Counted from the first letter of the stretch, positions 11,290 to 23,004 are shown. The stretch is 64,000 bases of DNA from Taxillus chinensis (GCA_023512835.1 CM042090.1:54726865-54790864); one strand, 5' to 3'. Numbers and translations are program-made. Notes: a model not told the origin generated them from the sequence alone.

Positions 11290-12150
11290 GAGCTTCGAGG
11301 CTGCTAATCTGCGAGCTTCGAGGCTACGTGCTTCGAGTCTCAGCTACGAGGCTGGGTATTTCGAGTCTCAGCTACGAGGCTTCGAGGCAGGATGCTTCGC
11401 GTCTCAGCTGTGAGGCTTCGAGGTTGGGTGCTGCGGGTGCAGGCTGCGTCTGTTGTGCTTCGAGTCTCAGCTACGAGGCTTCGAGGCTGGGTACTTCGAG
11501 TCTCAGCTACGAGGCTTCGAGGCTGGATGTTTCGAGTCTCAGCTGCGAGGCTTCGAGGTTGGGTGCTGCGGGTGCAGGCTCCGTCTGTTGTGCTTCGAGT
11601 CTCAGCTACGAGGCTTCGAGGCTGGGTACTTCGAGTGTCAACTACGACGCTTCAAGGTTGGATGCTTCGAGTCTCAGCTACGAGGCTTCGAGGCTGGGTA
11701 CTTCGAGTCTCAGCTACGAGGCTTCGAGGTTGGATGCTTCAAGTCTCAGCTGCGAGGCTTCGAGGTTGGGTGCTGCGGGTGCAGGCTGCGTTTGTTGTGC
11801 TTCGAGTCTCAGCTACGAGGCTTCAAGGCTGGGTACTTCGAGTCTCAGCTACGAGGCTGGATGCTTCGAGTCTCAGCTACAAGGCTTCGAGGCTGGATGC
11901 TTCGAGTCTCAGCTGCGAGGCTTCGAGGTTGGGTGCTGCGGGTGCAGGCTGCGTCTGTTGTGCTTCGAGTCTTAGCTACGAGGCTTTGAGGCTGGTTACT
12001 TCGAGTCTCAGCTACGAGGCTTCGAGGCTGGATGCTTCGAGTCTCAGCTACGAGGCTTCGAGGCTGGATGCTTCGAGTCTCAGCTGCGAGGCTTCGAGGT
12101 TGGGTGCTACAGGTGCAGGCTGCGTCTGTTGTGCTTCGAGGGTGGGCTGA
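11290..12150. repeat. 36-bp tandem repeat inside Ogre-like LTR
   Basis: Unit built from CTTCGAGTCTCAGCTACGAG plus GCTTCGAGGCTGGATG. About every third or fourth unit a variant carrying GCTGCGGGTGCAGGCTGCG interrupts, giving a higher-order period near 120-160 bp. The array is free of stops over long stretches in three frames because 36 is a multiple of 3. The resulting Ser/Leu/Arg-rich open frames are not credible proteins. Confidence 0.85.
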
Positions 12151-12633
12151 CTGCGGGGCTTCAAGGTAAGGCTTCGAGGCTGGCTGTGCTACAAGGCTGA
12201 GCTGCTACGAGGCTACGACTGCGAGTGCTGTGAGTCTACCAGGCTGCCTGCTACGAGTCTTCGGGGTTGACTCCTACGAGTCTCCGAGGCTGGGGGTGTT
12301 GCGAGGCTTCGACTGTGAGTGCTGCGAACTTTGAGGCTGCGACCAGGAATTCGCCTGAACAGCTTCTGGGAGATTTCTGCAATCATATTTTCGGTCAATT
12401 TGACCGAGGGCATTGACCATCCTTTCGCACGTTTGACCTTTCATGCCCAAAACTATTTTCGTCATAACTTCTTCGTTTCAAGTCGGATTTGGGCACGGTC
12501 AAGTGCGTTGGTTTCCAAATTTCGTCCTCTATCCTTTGGTGTTGACCTTGGAACATTTTGAGATCCCTCAGAAATGACTCTTATTTTAGATTTCTTTGGG
12601 CGTGATCTGGCCCGGTCAAAATGGGGTCCAACA

Positions 12634-12648
12634 GCTGCCCCTCTTTGC
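12634..12648 (-). other. Polypurine tract of the minus-strand Ogre-like remnant
   Basis: Minus-strand GCAAAGAGGGGCAGC directly precedes the LTR start. The same tract precedes the 3' LTR at 44250. It would prime plus-strand DNA synthesis. Confidence 0.75.
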
Positions 12649-12719
12649 ACGTTGTTCGTGTACAAATGATGTGCAAAGATAAGACCATACCCATTTTGAC
12701 CAGTTGATTCTTCTCTTAG

Positions 12720-13796
12720 GGGCATGGCTTTGGATGTCTGGCATGCGGGTGAGCATGGCTTTGGATGTTTTACATGCGAGTGAGCATGGCTTTGGATGTT
12801 TTGCATGCGGGTGAGCATGGCTTTGGATGTTTTGCATGCAGGTGAGCATGGCTTTGGATGTTTTGCATGCGGGTGAGCATGTCTTTGGATGTTTTGCATG
12901 CGGGTGAGCATGGCTTTGGTTGTCTTGCATGCAGGTGAGCATGGTTTTGGTTGTTTTGCATGCGGGTGAGCATGGCTTTGGACATTTTGCATGCTGGTGA
13001 GCATGGCTTTGGTTGTTTTGCATGCGGGTGAGCATGGCTTTGGTTGTTTGGCATGCGGGTGAGCATGGCTTTGGATGTTTTGCATGCGGGTGAGCATGGC
13101 TTTGGTTGTTTTGCATGCAGGTGAGCATGACTTTGGTTCTTTTTGCATGCGGGTGAGCATGGCTTTGGATGTTTTGCATGCGGGTGAGCATGGATTTGGT
13201 TGTTTTGCATACGGGTGAGCATGGCTTTGGTTGTTTGGCATGCGGGTGAGCATGGCTTTGGATGTTTTGCATGCGGGTGAGCATGGCTTTGGTTGTTTTG
13301 CATGCGGGTGAGCATGGCTTTGGTTGTTTTGCATGCGGGTGAGCATGGCTTTGGTTGTTTGGCATGCGGGTGAGCATGGCTTTGGATGTTTTGCATGCGG
13401 GTGAGCATGGCTTTGGTTGTTTTGCATGCGGGTGAGCATGGTTTTGGATGTTTTGCATGCGGGTGAGCATGGCTTTGGTTATTTTGCATGCGGGTGAGCA
13501 TGACTTTGGATGTTTTGCATGCGGGTGAGCATGGCTTTGGATGTTTTGCATGCGGGTGAGCATGGCTTTGGTTGTTTTGCATGCGGGTGAGCATGGTTTT
13601 GGTTGTTTTGCATGCGGGTAAGCATGGCTTTGGATGTTTTGCATGCGGGTGAGCATGGCTTTGGTTGTTTTGCATGCGGGTGAGCATGGCTTTGGTTGTT
13701 TGGCATGCGGGTGAGCATGGCTTTGGTTGTTTGGCATGCGGGTGAGCATGGCTTCAGATGTTTTGCATGCGGGTGAGCAAGGCTTTGGTTGTTTGG
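12720..13796 (-). repeat. 31-bp satellite-like tandem array in Ogre-like 3' UTR
   Basis: About 34-35 head-to-tail copies of a 31-bp unit (core GCATGGCTTTGGATGTTTTG followed by CATGCGGGTGA). Units vary at a few positions (GGATG/GGTTG, TTTTG/TTTGG). Because 31 leaves remainder 1 on division by 3, each minus-strand frame is the same 31-residue His/Pro/Lys/Cys-rich repeat, and all three frames stay open for about 900-1200 bases. It lies between the (lost) pol and the polypurine tract, like the array at 42961-44150. Confidence 0.92.
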
Positions 13797-14647
13797 GACA
13801 ACATCTAGGGTTGGATGTAGGAAACAGCATCTTGGGCTTTGAATAGGTGACTCTATCATGGTTCCCTCTACGAGTTCACTCTAAGAGATCGCTCTACGAG
13901 GTTACCACTTAAGAGTCATGCTTGGGCTTACGATCTAGGTCGGCCAGTCTTTTGTTTCTAAAAGGGAATTCAGTTTGTTGAGGGTGAGTCCTCATCTGTC
14001 TTTAGACAGTTCGTTGAAGTTTAACTGTTGGTGGATCATGAGATGCCATTCTGAAGTGTAGTTAATCCTGCAAGTAATAAGAGCAAACATGCTAGGATGT
14101 ATGCTAATGATGCATGAAGATGCAAGGATGAATGTGAATTTGTGATTGAGTTTTATGAGGTCTTCTTCCTTTGCTGGGGAATGAGGCCAGTGGGTGACTT
14201 GTGCCTTTGTTCTCCTTGTTGCAAGAGATCGAGATTCTGGTATCACTGTGTCGGCTCCCCCAAGGGTATACGTTGTTCTGACGGGGAATATTTGGATGTG
14301 GCATCTAGGGCCGATGGAAAGTGACGTCAAGGGTCAAAGTGGATGGACATTGAGGAGAGATGACTTCTAGGGTCAAAATTAGTAGCTTGATTGAGGCTCC
14401 CTTTACGAGTTCACTCTAGGAGATCACTCTACAAGGTTACCTTTTAGTATGGCAAGGTTGGTGACCTGACTATCATGACCGATTCTCTGAAAAAAGGCTC
14501 TTAAGGCGCAACTACTTTGGTGTAGGTGTTTCTTGTGCATAGATGCTTCCAGGGCACCTTTTAGGAAAAAATGACGAAGCTCTGTTGCCACGACTTGAGG
14601 AGTTCCTCTGCTGATCTGGTGACAACTTCTTTAGAGAACACAGTACC
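13797..14647. other. Unassigned interior of the Ogre-like remnant
   Basis: No coding region recognised. A ~50-bp direct repeat (CTACGAGTTCACTCTA-AGATC-CTCTAC-AGGTTACC) occurs at about 13862-13908 and 14401-14443. The stretch ends where TGTAAGGACCCGT begins the Tekay-like LTR. Confidence 0.4.
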
Positions 14648-15984
14648 TGTAAGGACCCGTACCTTGAGTTAGTCACAGTTTTGCCTTTTGAGTAGGGTTT
14701 TTTCTAGAATTTGACCTAGTGAATGGGCTCAAATGAATTCATGTGCAAAAGGAAAGATGCTTAGAATGATGTCCTCTATCTACCACAGAAGTTTCAGGCC
14801 AAACGGACGTGTATGTGAGGTGCACGTGAAATGGGTCCATTTCACGTTCAAGTGTGGTTGTCTTCTACATGATGTAAGGAGGCTAGGGGTGAAGTTTGAG
14901 CGCATTTGGAGTACATATGGAGTTGCACGTGAATTGGGGAATTCACGTTCAAATTGGCGTGAAGCCATATTTTTGCATGGTTCCCTTGGTTTTGACATTC
15001 TAATGATCTTTCTCCAAACTACGTCGTTTTGATCCTGGGATTTACTTAATCAAAACTACGTCATTTTGATGTGGGTAGTGTCTATATAATGAGGGCTTGA
15101 GTTTGAGTTTAGGGTTCTTGTGTTCTTCTTTGCTGCAGCTGCTGCCAGAGAGAGAGAGAGAGGATCTCCGGGCAGTTGCCGTGGTGGTTCGCGTCGTTGG
15201 AAGGTGTCTAGCGTAGGGGACAAAAGTCCGAGGTGGGGATCCATGTCTAACTCTCCCTGTTCTAGGATATTCATTATATATATATGTAAATTCATATAGG
15301 GGATCTCAGGATGGTGGCCTATGGCATGTTCGTTGATTCCGATGTTGAATTTGGCCCGAGGATTTTCTTGGGGTTTGTTTATGCCCACCAGTGTTTATGA
15401 AATGTCCGGAGGCACACCATGTATTTGATAAAAGGCCGGGAGGCCGCATGCATGTATTCAATATAATGCCGTGAGACCTTGTATATGGGTGTCCGATGAT
15501 ATACCTGTGTGACTAGTGTAGTTTGATTTGTATTTATAAAAAGCCCGTGAGGTATGGTGGGCTTGTATGACCATGTTGGTCCTCCGAAATAAAGTGTAAA
15601 GTGGCTGTTTATATGTTATGAGTAAGCTATGCGTTGCGCTGGGTGAGTTGAGAGCATAGTTGACCCCTTGAGTTTGGCCGTGGTCACGTGCACTCACGAC
15701 GGTGGGCTAAGTCACCCCCATTCCCGAGGGTGTTGGGCCCAGAGGCGGTTGACCATATGGGGGGGGCGTTGGGTGGTTCCCTGGTGTCCATGGCATTCGC
15801 ATGGTGTGGTGGGGGTCCTCTGGCCGTGGTGGGGCGGGCCTCGGCCGCCAGTGCGGGCTCGGGTAAAAGTGTTTCTGGGTGATGTTTTCCTTTGCCTTAG
15901 GCATGGCACGAGCAGCATACACATATCAGGTTGTAGAGCGGGACGGGTCCTGGGGGCCGGATCCCTACGGGGGACGCCGTACGG
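14648..15984 (+). repeat. Tekay-like LTR piece C1 (3'-truncated)
   Basis: Starts TGTAAGGACCCGTACC. Contains CACGTG inverted repeats (14820-14960), a TATA box (CTATATAAT, 15082-15090), a GA microsatellite (about 15150-15170) and a GTC/GGG-rich 3' half. It breaks at about 15965-15985, in the middle of the sequence that in C2 leads to the LTR end, and continues with a point near the beginning of C2. Confidence 0.78.
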
Positions 15985-17887
15985 CTTTGAGTCACGCTTT
16001 GCCTTCCGAGTAGAGTTTTTCTAGATTTTGACCTAGTGAATGGGCTCAAATGAATTCACGTGCAAAAGGAAAGATGCTTAGAATGATGTCCTCTATCTAT
16101 AAGGGTTGTGCCAAACGGACGTTTGAGGAGCACGTGATATGGGTCCAATTCACGTGCAAGTGTGGTTGTCTTCTAAATGATGCAAGGAGGCTAGGGGGTG
16201 AAGTTTGAGAGCATTTGGAGTCCATTTTGAGTTGCACGTGAATTGGGAATTCACGTGCAAATTGGCCGTGTTTTTGCATGGTTCCCTTGGTTTTGACATT
16301 CTAATGATCTTTCTCCAAAGGACCATGTTGAAATTCGAGTATTTTGGCTTATATGGGTGGAAAGGTGCTAACTTGTGTGATCAAAACTACGTCGTTTTGA
16401 TCCTGGGGTTTACTTAATCAAAACTACGTCGTTTTGATGTGGGTAGTCTATAATTAATGAGGGCTTGAGTTTGAGTTTAGGGTTCTTGTGTCCCTTTGTT
16501 GTGCAGAGAGAGAGAGAGAGAGGAGAGGATCTCCGGGGCGATTGCCGTGGTGGGTTCGCGTCGTTGGGAGACTGTCCAGGGGGTTAGGACAAAAGCCTGA
16601 GATGTTCATGGCTAATTCTCTCCTCTCGTTTTAGGATGTTCACCTATATATATATATATGTAAATCCATATAGGTGTGATCTCCTATATGTTTTGTTGAT
16701 TACGGATGTTTTGTTGATTCGATGTTAATTTGGCTTTGAGGATTTTCCTGGGTTTGTTTATGCCCACCATGTGTTTGATGAAATGTCTAAGAGGTCTGCA
16801 CACTATGTGTTTGATAAAATGTCTGTGAGGCCTGCATGCCATGTATTCAATATGATGCTGTGAGACCTTGTATATGGGTGTTTGATGATATACCCGTGTG
16901 ACTTGGTGTGTCTTGTGTTTGATTTGTATTTGATTTTAAGCCTATGAGGCTGATGTGTGTGGCTTGTATCCGACCATGTTGGTCCTTCTGAGATAAAGTG
17001 TAAATGATGTGCCGAGTTTACATGTTGAGATGTAATGTTATGTTGTTCGTTGATCTGTTTGAGATTGAAGCCGAGATATGGGCCAGGCACAATAGCCGGA
17101 CCCCTTTGAGATTTGGCCAGGACGTGGTCCTGAGTCTCGGTGTAGCACTCACGACGGTGGGCTAAGTCTACACCCATTCCTGAGGGTAGATATGGCGCCC
17201 GAGGAGGTGGTTGACCATATCCGACTCGGGTGGAAAATGTTGCATTGGTGTCCATGCAACATTCGCCTGAATGTGGTATGTCATGTCGCCGTGGTGGCGG
17301 GGTGTCCTCTCTGCCCTGGTCGGGTTCGGGTAAAGAGTGTTTACTTGGGTGATGTTTGCTGCGTTAGCCTTAGGCACGACACGAGCACAAGCATACACAT
17401 ATCATGCATGTTGTACGGCGGGACGGGTCCGGGGGAGACCGGATCCCTACTTGAGGCATGGTTTGCTCACCCCTCCTATAAACCGTTCTTTTGCGGGGTT
17501 TAGCGGGCGGTAGGTGAAGGCCGAGGAGCTAGGCCCCCGAGGCCGAAAGCTTTATATTATTTCCTTTGTTGTACTCTGGTTTTATGTGTTTGGATTTTGG
17601 TTTGGTTTTATTGATGGCTTCATAGGGGTTTTTCCCCGACTGGGTTGTAATGAACATTTAGTCTTTGAAATGAAATAAAATGAGATGTTGTTATTCAATT
17701 TGTGTTTGTGTGCATGGTTTGGGAACAGGAGCATGCCCCCGGGTATGTTAGCTTTGATTGTGCGGGTTTGGGACAACACCCGTGCTAGAAGTCCTTTTAA
17801 GGTGCTTGCACCAACCCCTTGTCCCTTCGGGTGCGGGCATGGGCAGTCACTACTCATTTCCAAGTGGAAGGAAATTGGGGCGTGACA
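15985..17887 (+). repeat. Tekay-like LTR piece C2 (5'-truncated), acting as 5' LTR
   Basis: Lacks roughly the first 40 bases of the LTR, then is collinear with C1 and C4a to the end ...GGGGCGTGACA at 17887, three bases before the PBS. Contains a near-perfect CACGTG hairpin (16232-16260), a GA microsatellite (about 16506-16525) and the usual U5 with AATGAAATAAAATGAG. Confidence 0.8.
16232..16260. other. CACGTG-centred perfect inverted repeat
   Basis: Two perfect 13-base arms (TTGCACGTGAATT and its complement) separated by GGG. Each arm contains the palindromic G-box core CACGTG. The same structure, slightly decayed, recurs in C1, C3 and C4a. Confidence 0.85.
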
Positions 17888-17890
17888 ATA

Positions 17891-17904
17891 TGGTATCAGA
17901 GCGA
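17891..17904 (+). other. Primer-binding site, initiator tRNA-Met type
   Basis: TGGTATCAGAGC, complementary to the 3' end of plant initiator tRNA-Met, three bases after the LTR end. This PBS is usual for Tekay/Del elements. Confidence 0.85.
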
Positions 17905-18332
17905 TAGTTCATGGTCTAGTGGACCTAGGATAGTGGGGAGGCCTTGGCCGCTTCGAGACTCTTGGGAGCGATATAGGACACGCCTGATCAACGTGGTCCT
18001 ATCTGGTTTTCCTGGGGTGTACTCGGGGGTAGTTAGACCAAGGAGTAGGGCACTTGCATTTGGGTTGAGGGTGCATACATGCATTGGCATTAGAGCACTA
18101 GTTTAATTTCGGTATGAGCATTGTGATTGGACATGCTATGTTCTTTGAAACTTGTTCTTGTGAAATTCGGTGATTTTCTGTGAGACTTGTTGCTATGAAT
18201 TGCTTTGTGTACTTCGTGATTTTCCTGTGTGTTTAAATGTAAAATGTTGCTTGAGTACCTCATGGCCCATGGGGATGAGGGTGTGTAGAGCTTGAGAGAA
18301 GCTGATCCTAGTTTGGTTTAAATTATGTAGAC

Positions 18333-19690
18333 GATGCCTCCTAGGAAAGTAACCTGAGCTACTCCAGTGTAGAAGATGAATCTTCTGCCGTCTTGGAGAG
18401 GGAAGAGGACAGCGTGTAGAGGGCGATGATCCCCTGGAGCGGATCATGGCCCAAGTCCGGGCCCTAAGTGAGAACGTGCAAGGCATGCGTGAGGACCTCG
18501 GGGAGAGATCCTAAACGAGGTGCGTCGGGGAGATGATGGCACGACAGGCGGTGCCACCCCTCCACCCCGTGAGGCGGAACCTCCGTGTAGGCAGGAAGTG
18601 CCGGTGAGGCGGGAAGAGGGAGACGTGTTGTACGCGATTCCGAAAGGAACACCCACCAAGGTTCAAGGGAGGAGGCTGAACCTCTAGGAGCGAGCACCGG
18701 CTGCGGCGGATCGAGCATGTGTTCTCCTTTCTTCGACCCCGGGAGGAAGACAAAGTGAGACTAGCAGTCCGGCGGTTGGAGGAGGAAGCCTTGGAATGGT
18801 GGCTTAGCATCTCAGAAGCCGGGATATGGAGACCATGGCCTGGAATGAGTTCCTCCACTGTTCCATGAGGAGTTCTTTCGAGTCATTGCGGTGGCGAAGC
18901 GGGAGGAGTTCGGCGGCTTGGAAGCGGGGATCGCGCCGAGTGGCGAGTATGAGCGAGATTTTCGGGGGCTGAGTCGGTTTGCTCCGAAGCAATATCAAGG
19001 GAGGACCTGAAGGCCCATAAGTTTACCATGGGTCTCAAACCTGCCTGAAGCAAAGGGTGGAGATCTTGCGGCCGAAGACCTATCTTGAAGTCGTGGACAC
19101 CGCCAAGATTGTTGAGAGAGGATTAGAGGAGGGAAGACGGGCTCACCAGGAGCGGATGGGGCGAGCGCGCGCGACAAGCACGGTGATACCAAGAGGCGAA
19201 GGTTGAGTCCGGGAGTGGGACTTTTCCCAAGGATGGGGGCCAAGCTTCAATGGCTCCGCCCAGATCCCGTTACTTTGGAGGACAGGGAGTCTTGCTGGGA
19301 ACTTCCCAGCGGGTGTACCTGTTGTGGCATGTCAAGGGCACGTCAAACGTGAGTGCCCCAAGCGGCACTTGACGTGTCATAGCCGTGGGAAGGTGGGACA
19401 CATCAGCAAGGTGTGTTTCAAAGCAAGGGGAACAGCCGGGGAGGCTGGAAGCTTAGCACAAGGGAGCAGGGGTGGAACCCATTTCAGGCCCCGGCTCCCA
19501 AAGCCGGCACGTTCGTGGCAGGCCAGTCAGTGGGTTCCGATCACACTAGGCCACGGGGGAGAGGCAACCACAAGGAGGATCGGAGGGGCGTCCCAGGTGG
19601 ATCGCAGCGGGGAGCAAAAGGGAAGGCAAGTGAGGCCGGTGGTGGGGCAAGCCAAGGCAGAGTGTTCGCGCTTACCTCAACACCAGTGAA
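18333..19690 (+). pseudogene. Tekay-like gag, heavily frameshifted
   Basis: Starts at ATG 18333 (MPPRKVT, then a stop). Gag core homology is readable piecewise, for example LRPREEDKVRLAVRRLEEEA near 18730-18790 and a WWL block near 18797. A zinc-knuckle pair follows at about 19320-19415: GHVKRECPKRHLTC, then CHSRGKVGHISKVC, in which the second Cys of the second knuckle reads Arg. Many small indels break the frame every 100-300 bases. Gag would package the element RNA; this copy is inactive. Confidence 0.7.
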
Positions 19691-21440
19691 ATGGAGGATT
19701 TACCATCACCCTCCGAGGAAGGTGGAGCTGGACCTTCGGTGGTTCGAGGTACTATTCTAATATCTCGCACCGTTGTTGCCGCATTGTTTGATCTGGGAGC
19801 TTCGTGCTCCCTTGATTGCTAAGTCCTTGGTGGAGAGCCTTGGACTTGATTTTGTGGAGGCTGATAGACCTCTGAGGGTCGAGTCCCCAATGGGAGGAGT
19901 GGAGTTGATCCACCAAATGTGTCGAGAGTGTGCGCTTACGATAGGAGAGGTTGACCTCTCATTTGATTTGTACGTAATGCCCATGAGGACCTTTAGTTTG
20001 ATTCCGGGGATGGACTGGTTGATGGCCTTTCGGGCTAAGATTGGTCGTATAGGCGGCGAGTATCGTTTACTACACCCACAGGGTCTTCCTGTATCCTAGT
20101 GGGTGAATGGGATAGGGATCTTTGGGAGAGCTGGACCGACGAGGGAGCTATGGGGCAATATTACCCATAGGCTTGCCACCCTAACCTTTGAGGAGGAAGG
20201 TAACTTGGAGAAAAGGGTGTGGCCAGATGTAGTCGAGAATTTCCAGGATGTCTTTCCTGGGGAGTTGTTGGAGTTGCCTCCACACGAAGTGTCGAGTTCA
20301 CGATTGAATCGTTGCCGGGGGTGGGACCCATCTCACTAGTAGCATACCGGATGGGACCTGCTGAGTTGCGGGAGCTTCGAAGCGGATAAAGGAACTGGGA
20401 GATAAAGGTTTTATCCGTCCTAGTACCTCACCATGGGGTGCACCGGTCTTGTTTGCTAAGAAGGCTGATGGTTCGTTGCGACTTTGCATTGATTATCGGA
20501 AGAGTGAATCAAGTAACGGTAAAGAACAAGTACCCTTTGCCGCGGATTGATGACTTATTCGACCAGTGAGTGGAGCACGGTGGTTCTCAAAAATCGTCTG
20601 CGTTCGGGATATCACCAATTGAGGGTCGGGAGCGAGGACATCCCTAAGACGGCGTTCGGGTGCGGTACGGACACTATGAGTGGTTAGTGATGCCTTTTGG
20701 GCTCACGAACGCACCTTCTTGTGTTCATGCATCTAATGAATCGGGTATTTGCCCCATACCTGGATTCCTTCGTGGTGGTATTCATTGACGACATCCTTGT
20801 GTACTCCAAAACCCAAGGCCGAGCATGAGGAGCACTTGGCCGTGGTGCTACGGGCACTACGAGATCATCACTTGTATGCTAAATTTAGCAAGTGTGACTT
20901 CTGGATGCGAGAGGTGCATTTTCTTGGGCATGTAGTATCTGCCGGAAGGAGTTAGAGTGGACCCAACCAAGATTGAGTCCGTAGCATCTTGGAAGAGGCC
21001 CACAAATGTTTTTGAGATCCGGAGTTTCTTGGGTCGGCGAGGTATTACCGGCGTTTTGTGGAAGGGTTTTCTCGGTTGGCGGCACCTATGACAACTCTTA
21101 CACGGAAGGGAGCCAAATTCGAGTGGACGGACAAGTGCCGACAGGCATTCGAGGAGTTGAAGACTCGCCCAACTACTGCACCGGTGTTGAGTCTACCGCA
21201 AGAGGGGAGTGCCATTCGAGGTGTATTGTGATGCGTCTCGCGTTGGGCTGGGGTGTGTTCGATGCAAGAGCGCCAAGTCATAGCATATGGCTCGCGACAA
21301 TTGAAGTCCCATGAGCAAAACTACCCAACACACGACCTGGAGTTAGCAGCGGTTATTTTTGCCCTGAAGTCTTGGCGACATTACCTGTTGGGAGAGAAAT
21401 TTGTGGTATATCTGACCAACATAATCGGTATCTTCACCCA
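19691..21440 (+). pseudogene. Tekay-like protease-RT-RNase H, decayed and without integrase
   Basis: Protease: FDLGASCSL (about 19787-19812; the usual Ser after Asp is Leu) and GMDWLMAF (about 20008-20030), open from 19773 to 20099. RT: VFPGELLELPPHEV (about 20250-20288), the palm motif FIDDILVYS (20781-20807) and a FLGHVVSAG block (about 20921-20944). RNase [21 protein letters not shown] near 21275-21335 and [16 protein letters not shown] near 21370-21415. The reading frame breaks repeatedly (20300-20750 especially). After IFTQELD (about 21429-21449) the sequence jumps directly to 3' UTR, so integrase and chromodomain have been deleted. Confidence 0.78.
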
Positions 21441-21630
21441 AGAGCTAGATATGACCATATGGAGTGTACTAAATGTTTGAAATCACGCTCTGTGATTTGC
21501 TGGGTATTAATTTAGCGCGTGCTAGAGGGGGGAGAGGCCTAGGCTTTCCATGTGAGAATGTTAAATGATGGGCTTTGCATTCCACCTTTTCTTTTCGATG
21601 GACTATAGTGTCCTCTTATGGGAACGAGGA
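21441..21630 (+). other. 3' UTR and purine-rich tract before Tekay-like LTR C3
   Basis: Begins ATATGACCATATGGAGTG and ends GGGAACGAGGA just before TGTAAGG at 21631; the last ~11 bases are the likely polypurine tract. The same sequence recurs, diverged, at 23005-23171 before LTR C4a. Confidence 0.6.
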
Positions 21631-23004
21631 TGTAAGGACCCGTGTCCTTGAGTTAGCACGATTAGGCACGACATGGCCTCTGAGGTGATCCGGGCTAGAT
21701 TTGACCGGTAGGAACGGGCTCGAATGAATTCACGTGCAAAAGGAAAGATGCTTAGAATGATGTCGTCTAGTACCACCCCCTGGTGAGGATTTCTTGAGGG
21801 AATTATCGTACGTGTTTGTGGGTGCACGTGATAGGGTCCAAGATGTTCACGTGCAAGTCTGGTTGTGGCTGGGTGCTGAAACGGAGGCTAGGGGTGAAGT
21901 TTGTAGAGCCTTTGGAGTCCATTTGGGTTGCACGTGAATTGGGAATTCACGTGCAAATTGGCGAGTGGACCAGTTTTGCATGGTTACCATGGTTTTGACA
22001 TTCTTCTGATCTTTCTGCAGAAAGGACCATGATTTGGGTCAAATTGGACCGTATTTAGTCAGCCCATTTGTGTGGAAAGGTCTAACTTGTGTGATCGACA
22101 CGTACGTCGTTTTGATCTTGATTTAATTGTCAAAACTACTGTCGTTTTGATGTGGGTTCGGTCTATATAATCAGGGTTTGAGTTTGAGTTTAGGGGTCTT
22201 GGGACCCTTTGACTTATTTGGTACCGCATTCCATCCGAGAGAGATGGTCTCCAGGAGGACCATTCACATTGGAAGACTTGTTGGGGGCTTGTGTACTCGA
22301 TTTTGGAGGATATGGGCAAACGCACCTTGCTGTGGGAGTTGCCTATATCTTCCTAAGTCCTCCTCTTGGGCTGGCCCCTTTGAGGCATTGTATGGCCACC
22401 GTGTCGTTATCCATTATTTATAGGTAAGGGCAGATAGGATGTGACCCCTATATGAATGTTGGTCCGAGCTAGGCAAAGTTTGTTGATTCGATGCCTTAAT
22501 TTGGCCCAAGGATTTTCTGGGTTTGTTTATGCCCACCATTAGTGTTTGGTGAAAGTACCACGTATTCACTTAGTGTTTGATAAATGTCTGCGAGGGCATA
22601 AGAGATGTATTCAATGTCCAAGTTGTCCCCTTGGTACATTGGACGTTCGAGATATACCGTGTTGGACTGTTGCTTATAGGTTTGCATTAGTACTTAGTTT
22701 GAGCCAGAGTTCATAATGTTTTCCATGTATCCCATGTTGGAAATATCATCCGAGATCCAAACGTGCTAGATTGGGGTACCCTGGATCTTGGATAGGTTGA
22801 GATGTCAGGCCCCATCCGTATTGTAGATAGGCGCGAGAGGTTGCGAGGTAAGATATCGTTGGTTCGGGTGTTGGGCAACACCTAGTTGAGGAAGAGACCA
22901 GGGACGTGGGCCCGAGTCTCGTGCTCAGCACTCACGACGGTGGGCTAAGCAACTACCCAGGAGGGAGGAGGGAGCATCAAACTTGGCACCCGAATGAGGT
23001 ACTT
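21631..23004 (+). repeat. Tekay-like LTR piece C3 (3'-truncated)
   Basis: Starts TGTAAGGACCCGTGTCC, contains CACGTG repeats (21820-21955) and TATA CTATATAAT (22162-22170). It stops at about 23004, where 3' UTR sequence resumes. It is more diverged and more deleted than C2 and C4a. Confidence 0.72.

Larger units (their letters stand above)
9279..12633 (-). repeat. 3' LTR of the minus-strand Ogre-like remnant (3.36 kb)
   Basis: Starts TGTTGGACCCC at 12633 and ends ...GGTGATGACA at 9279, the same termini as the LTRs at 28706-31115 and 44250-46618. It is about 0.95 kb longer than those, mostly because of an expanded internal 36-bp repeat (11290-12150). TATA box at 10283-10274 on the minus strand. 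A conserved splice-donor-like CAG|GT lies at 10032-10028. Confidence 0.85.
9279..14647 (-). mobile_element. Ogre-like element, 3'-end remnant (LTR, PPT, 3' UTR)
   Basis: Minus-strand order is unassigned interior (14647-13797), 31-bp tandem array (13796-12720), polypurine tract (12648-12634), and 3' LTR (12633-9279). The layout matches the 3' end of the plus-strand element at 42961-46618. No gag-pol survives: the interior is cut at about 14647 by the Tekay-like LTR concatemer. The left flank ends ...AATAGT, and no target-site duplication can be tested. Confidence 0.78.

Noticed and set aside
11271..12150. Ser/Leu/Arg-rich open frames of 178-252 codons
   Set aside because: Products of the 36-bp LTR repeat (length divisible by three keeps all frames open); no protein signal.
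12720..13796. CRISPR-like regular repeats
   Set aside because: Units are contiguous with no unique spacers, in a eukaryotic retrotransposon 3' UTR.
12462..13859. Three overlapping long minus-strand open frames (126-404 codons) rich in His, Pro and Lys
   Set aside because: They are the three readings of the 31-bp tandem array, produced by a stop-free unit whose length is not a multiple of three; no start context or unique domain.
15655..16024. Open frames of 60-118 codons in GC-rich Tekay-like LTR sequence
   Set aside because: Lie in LTR U5-like DNA, are not conserved in frame between LTR copies, and carry no domain.
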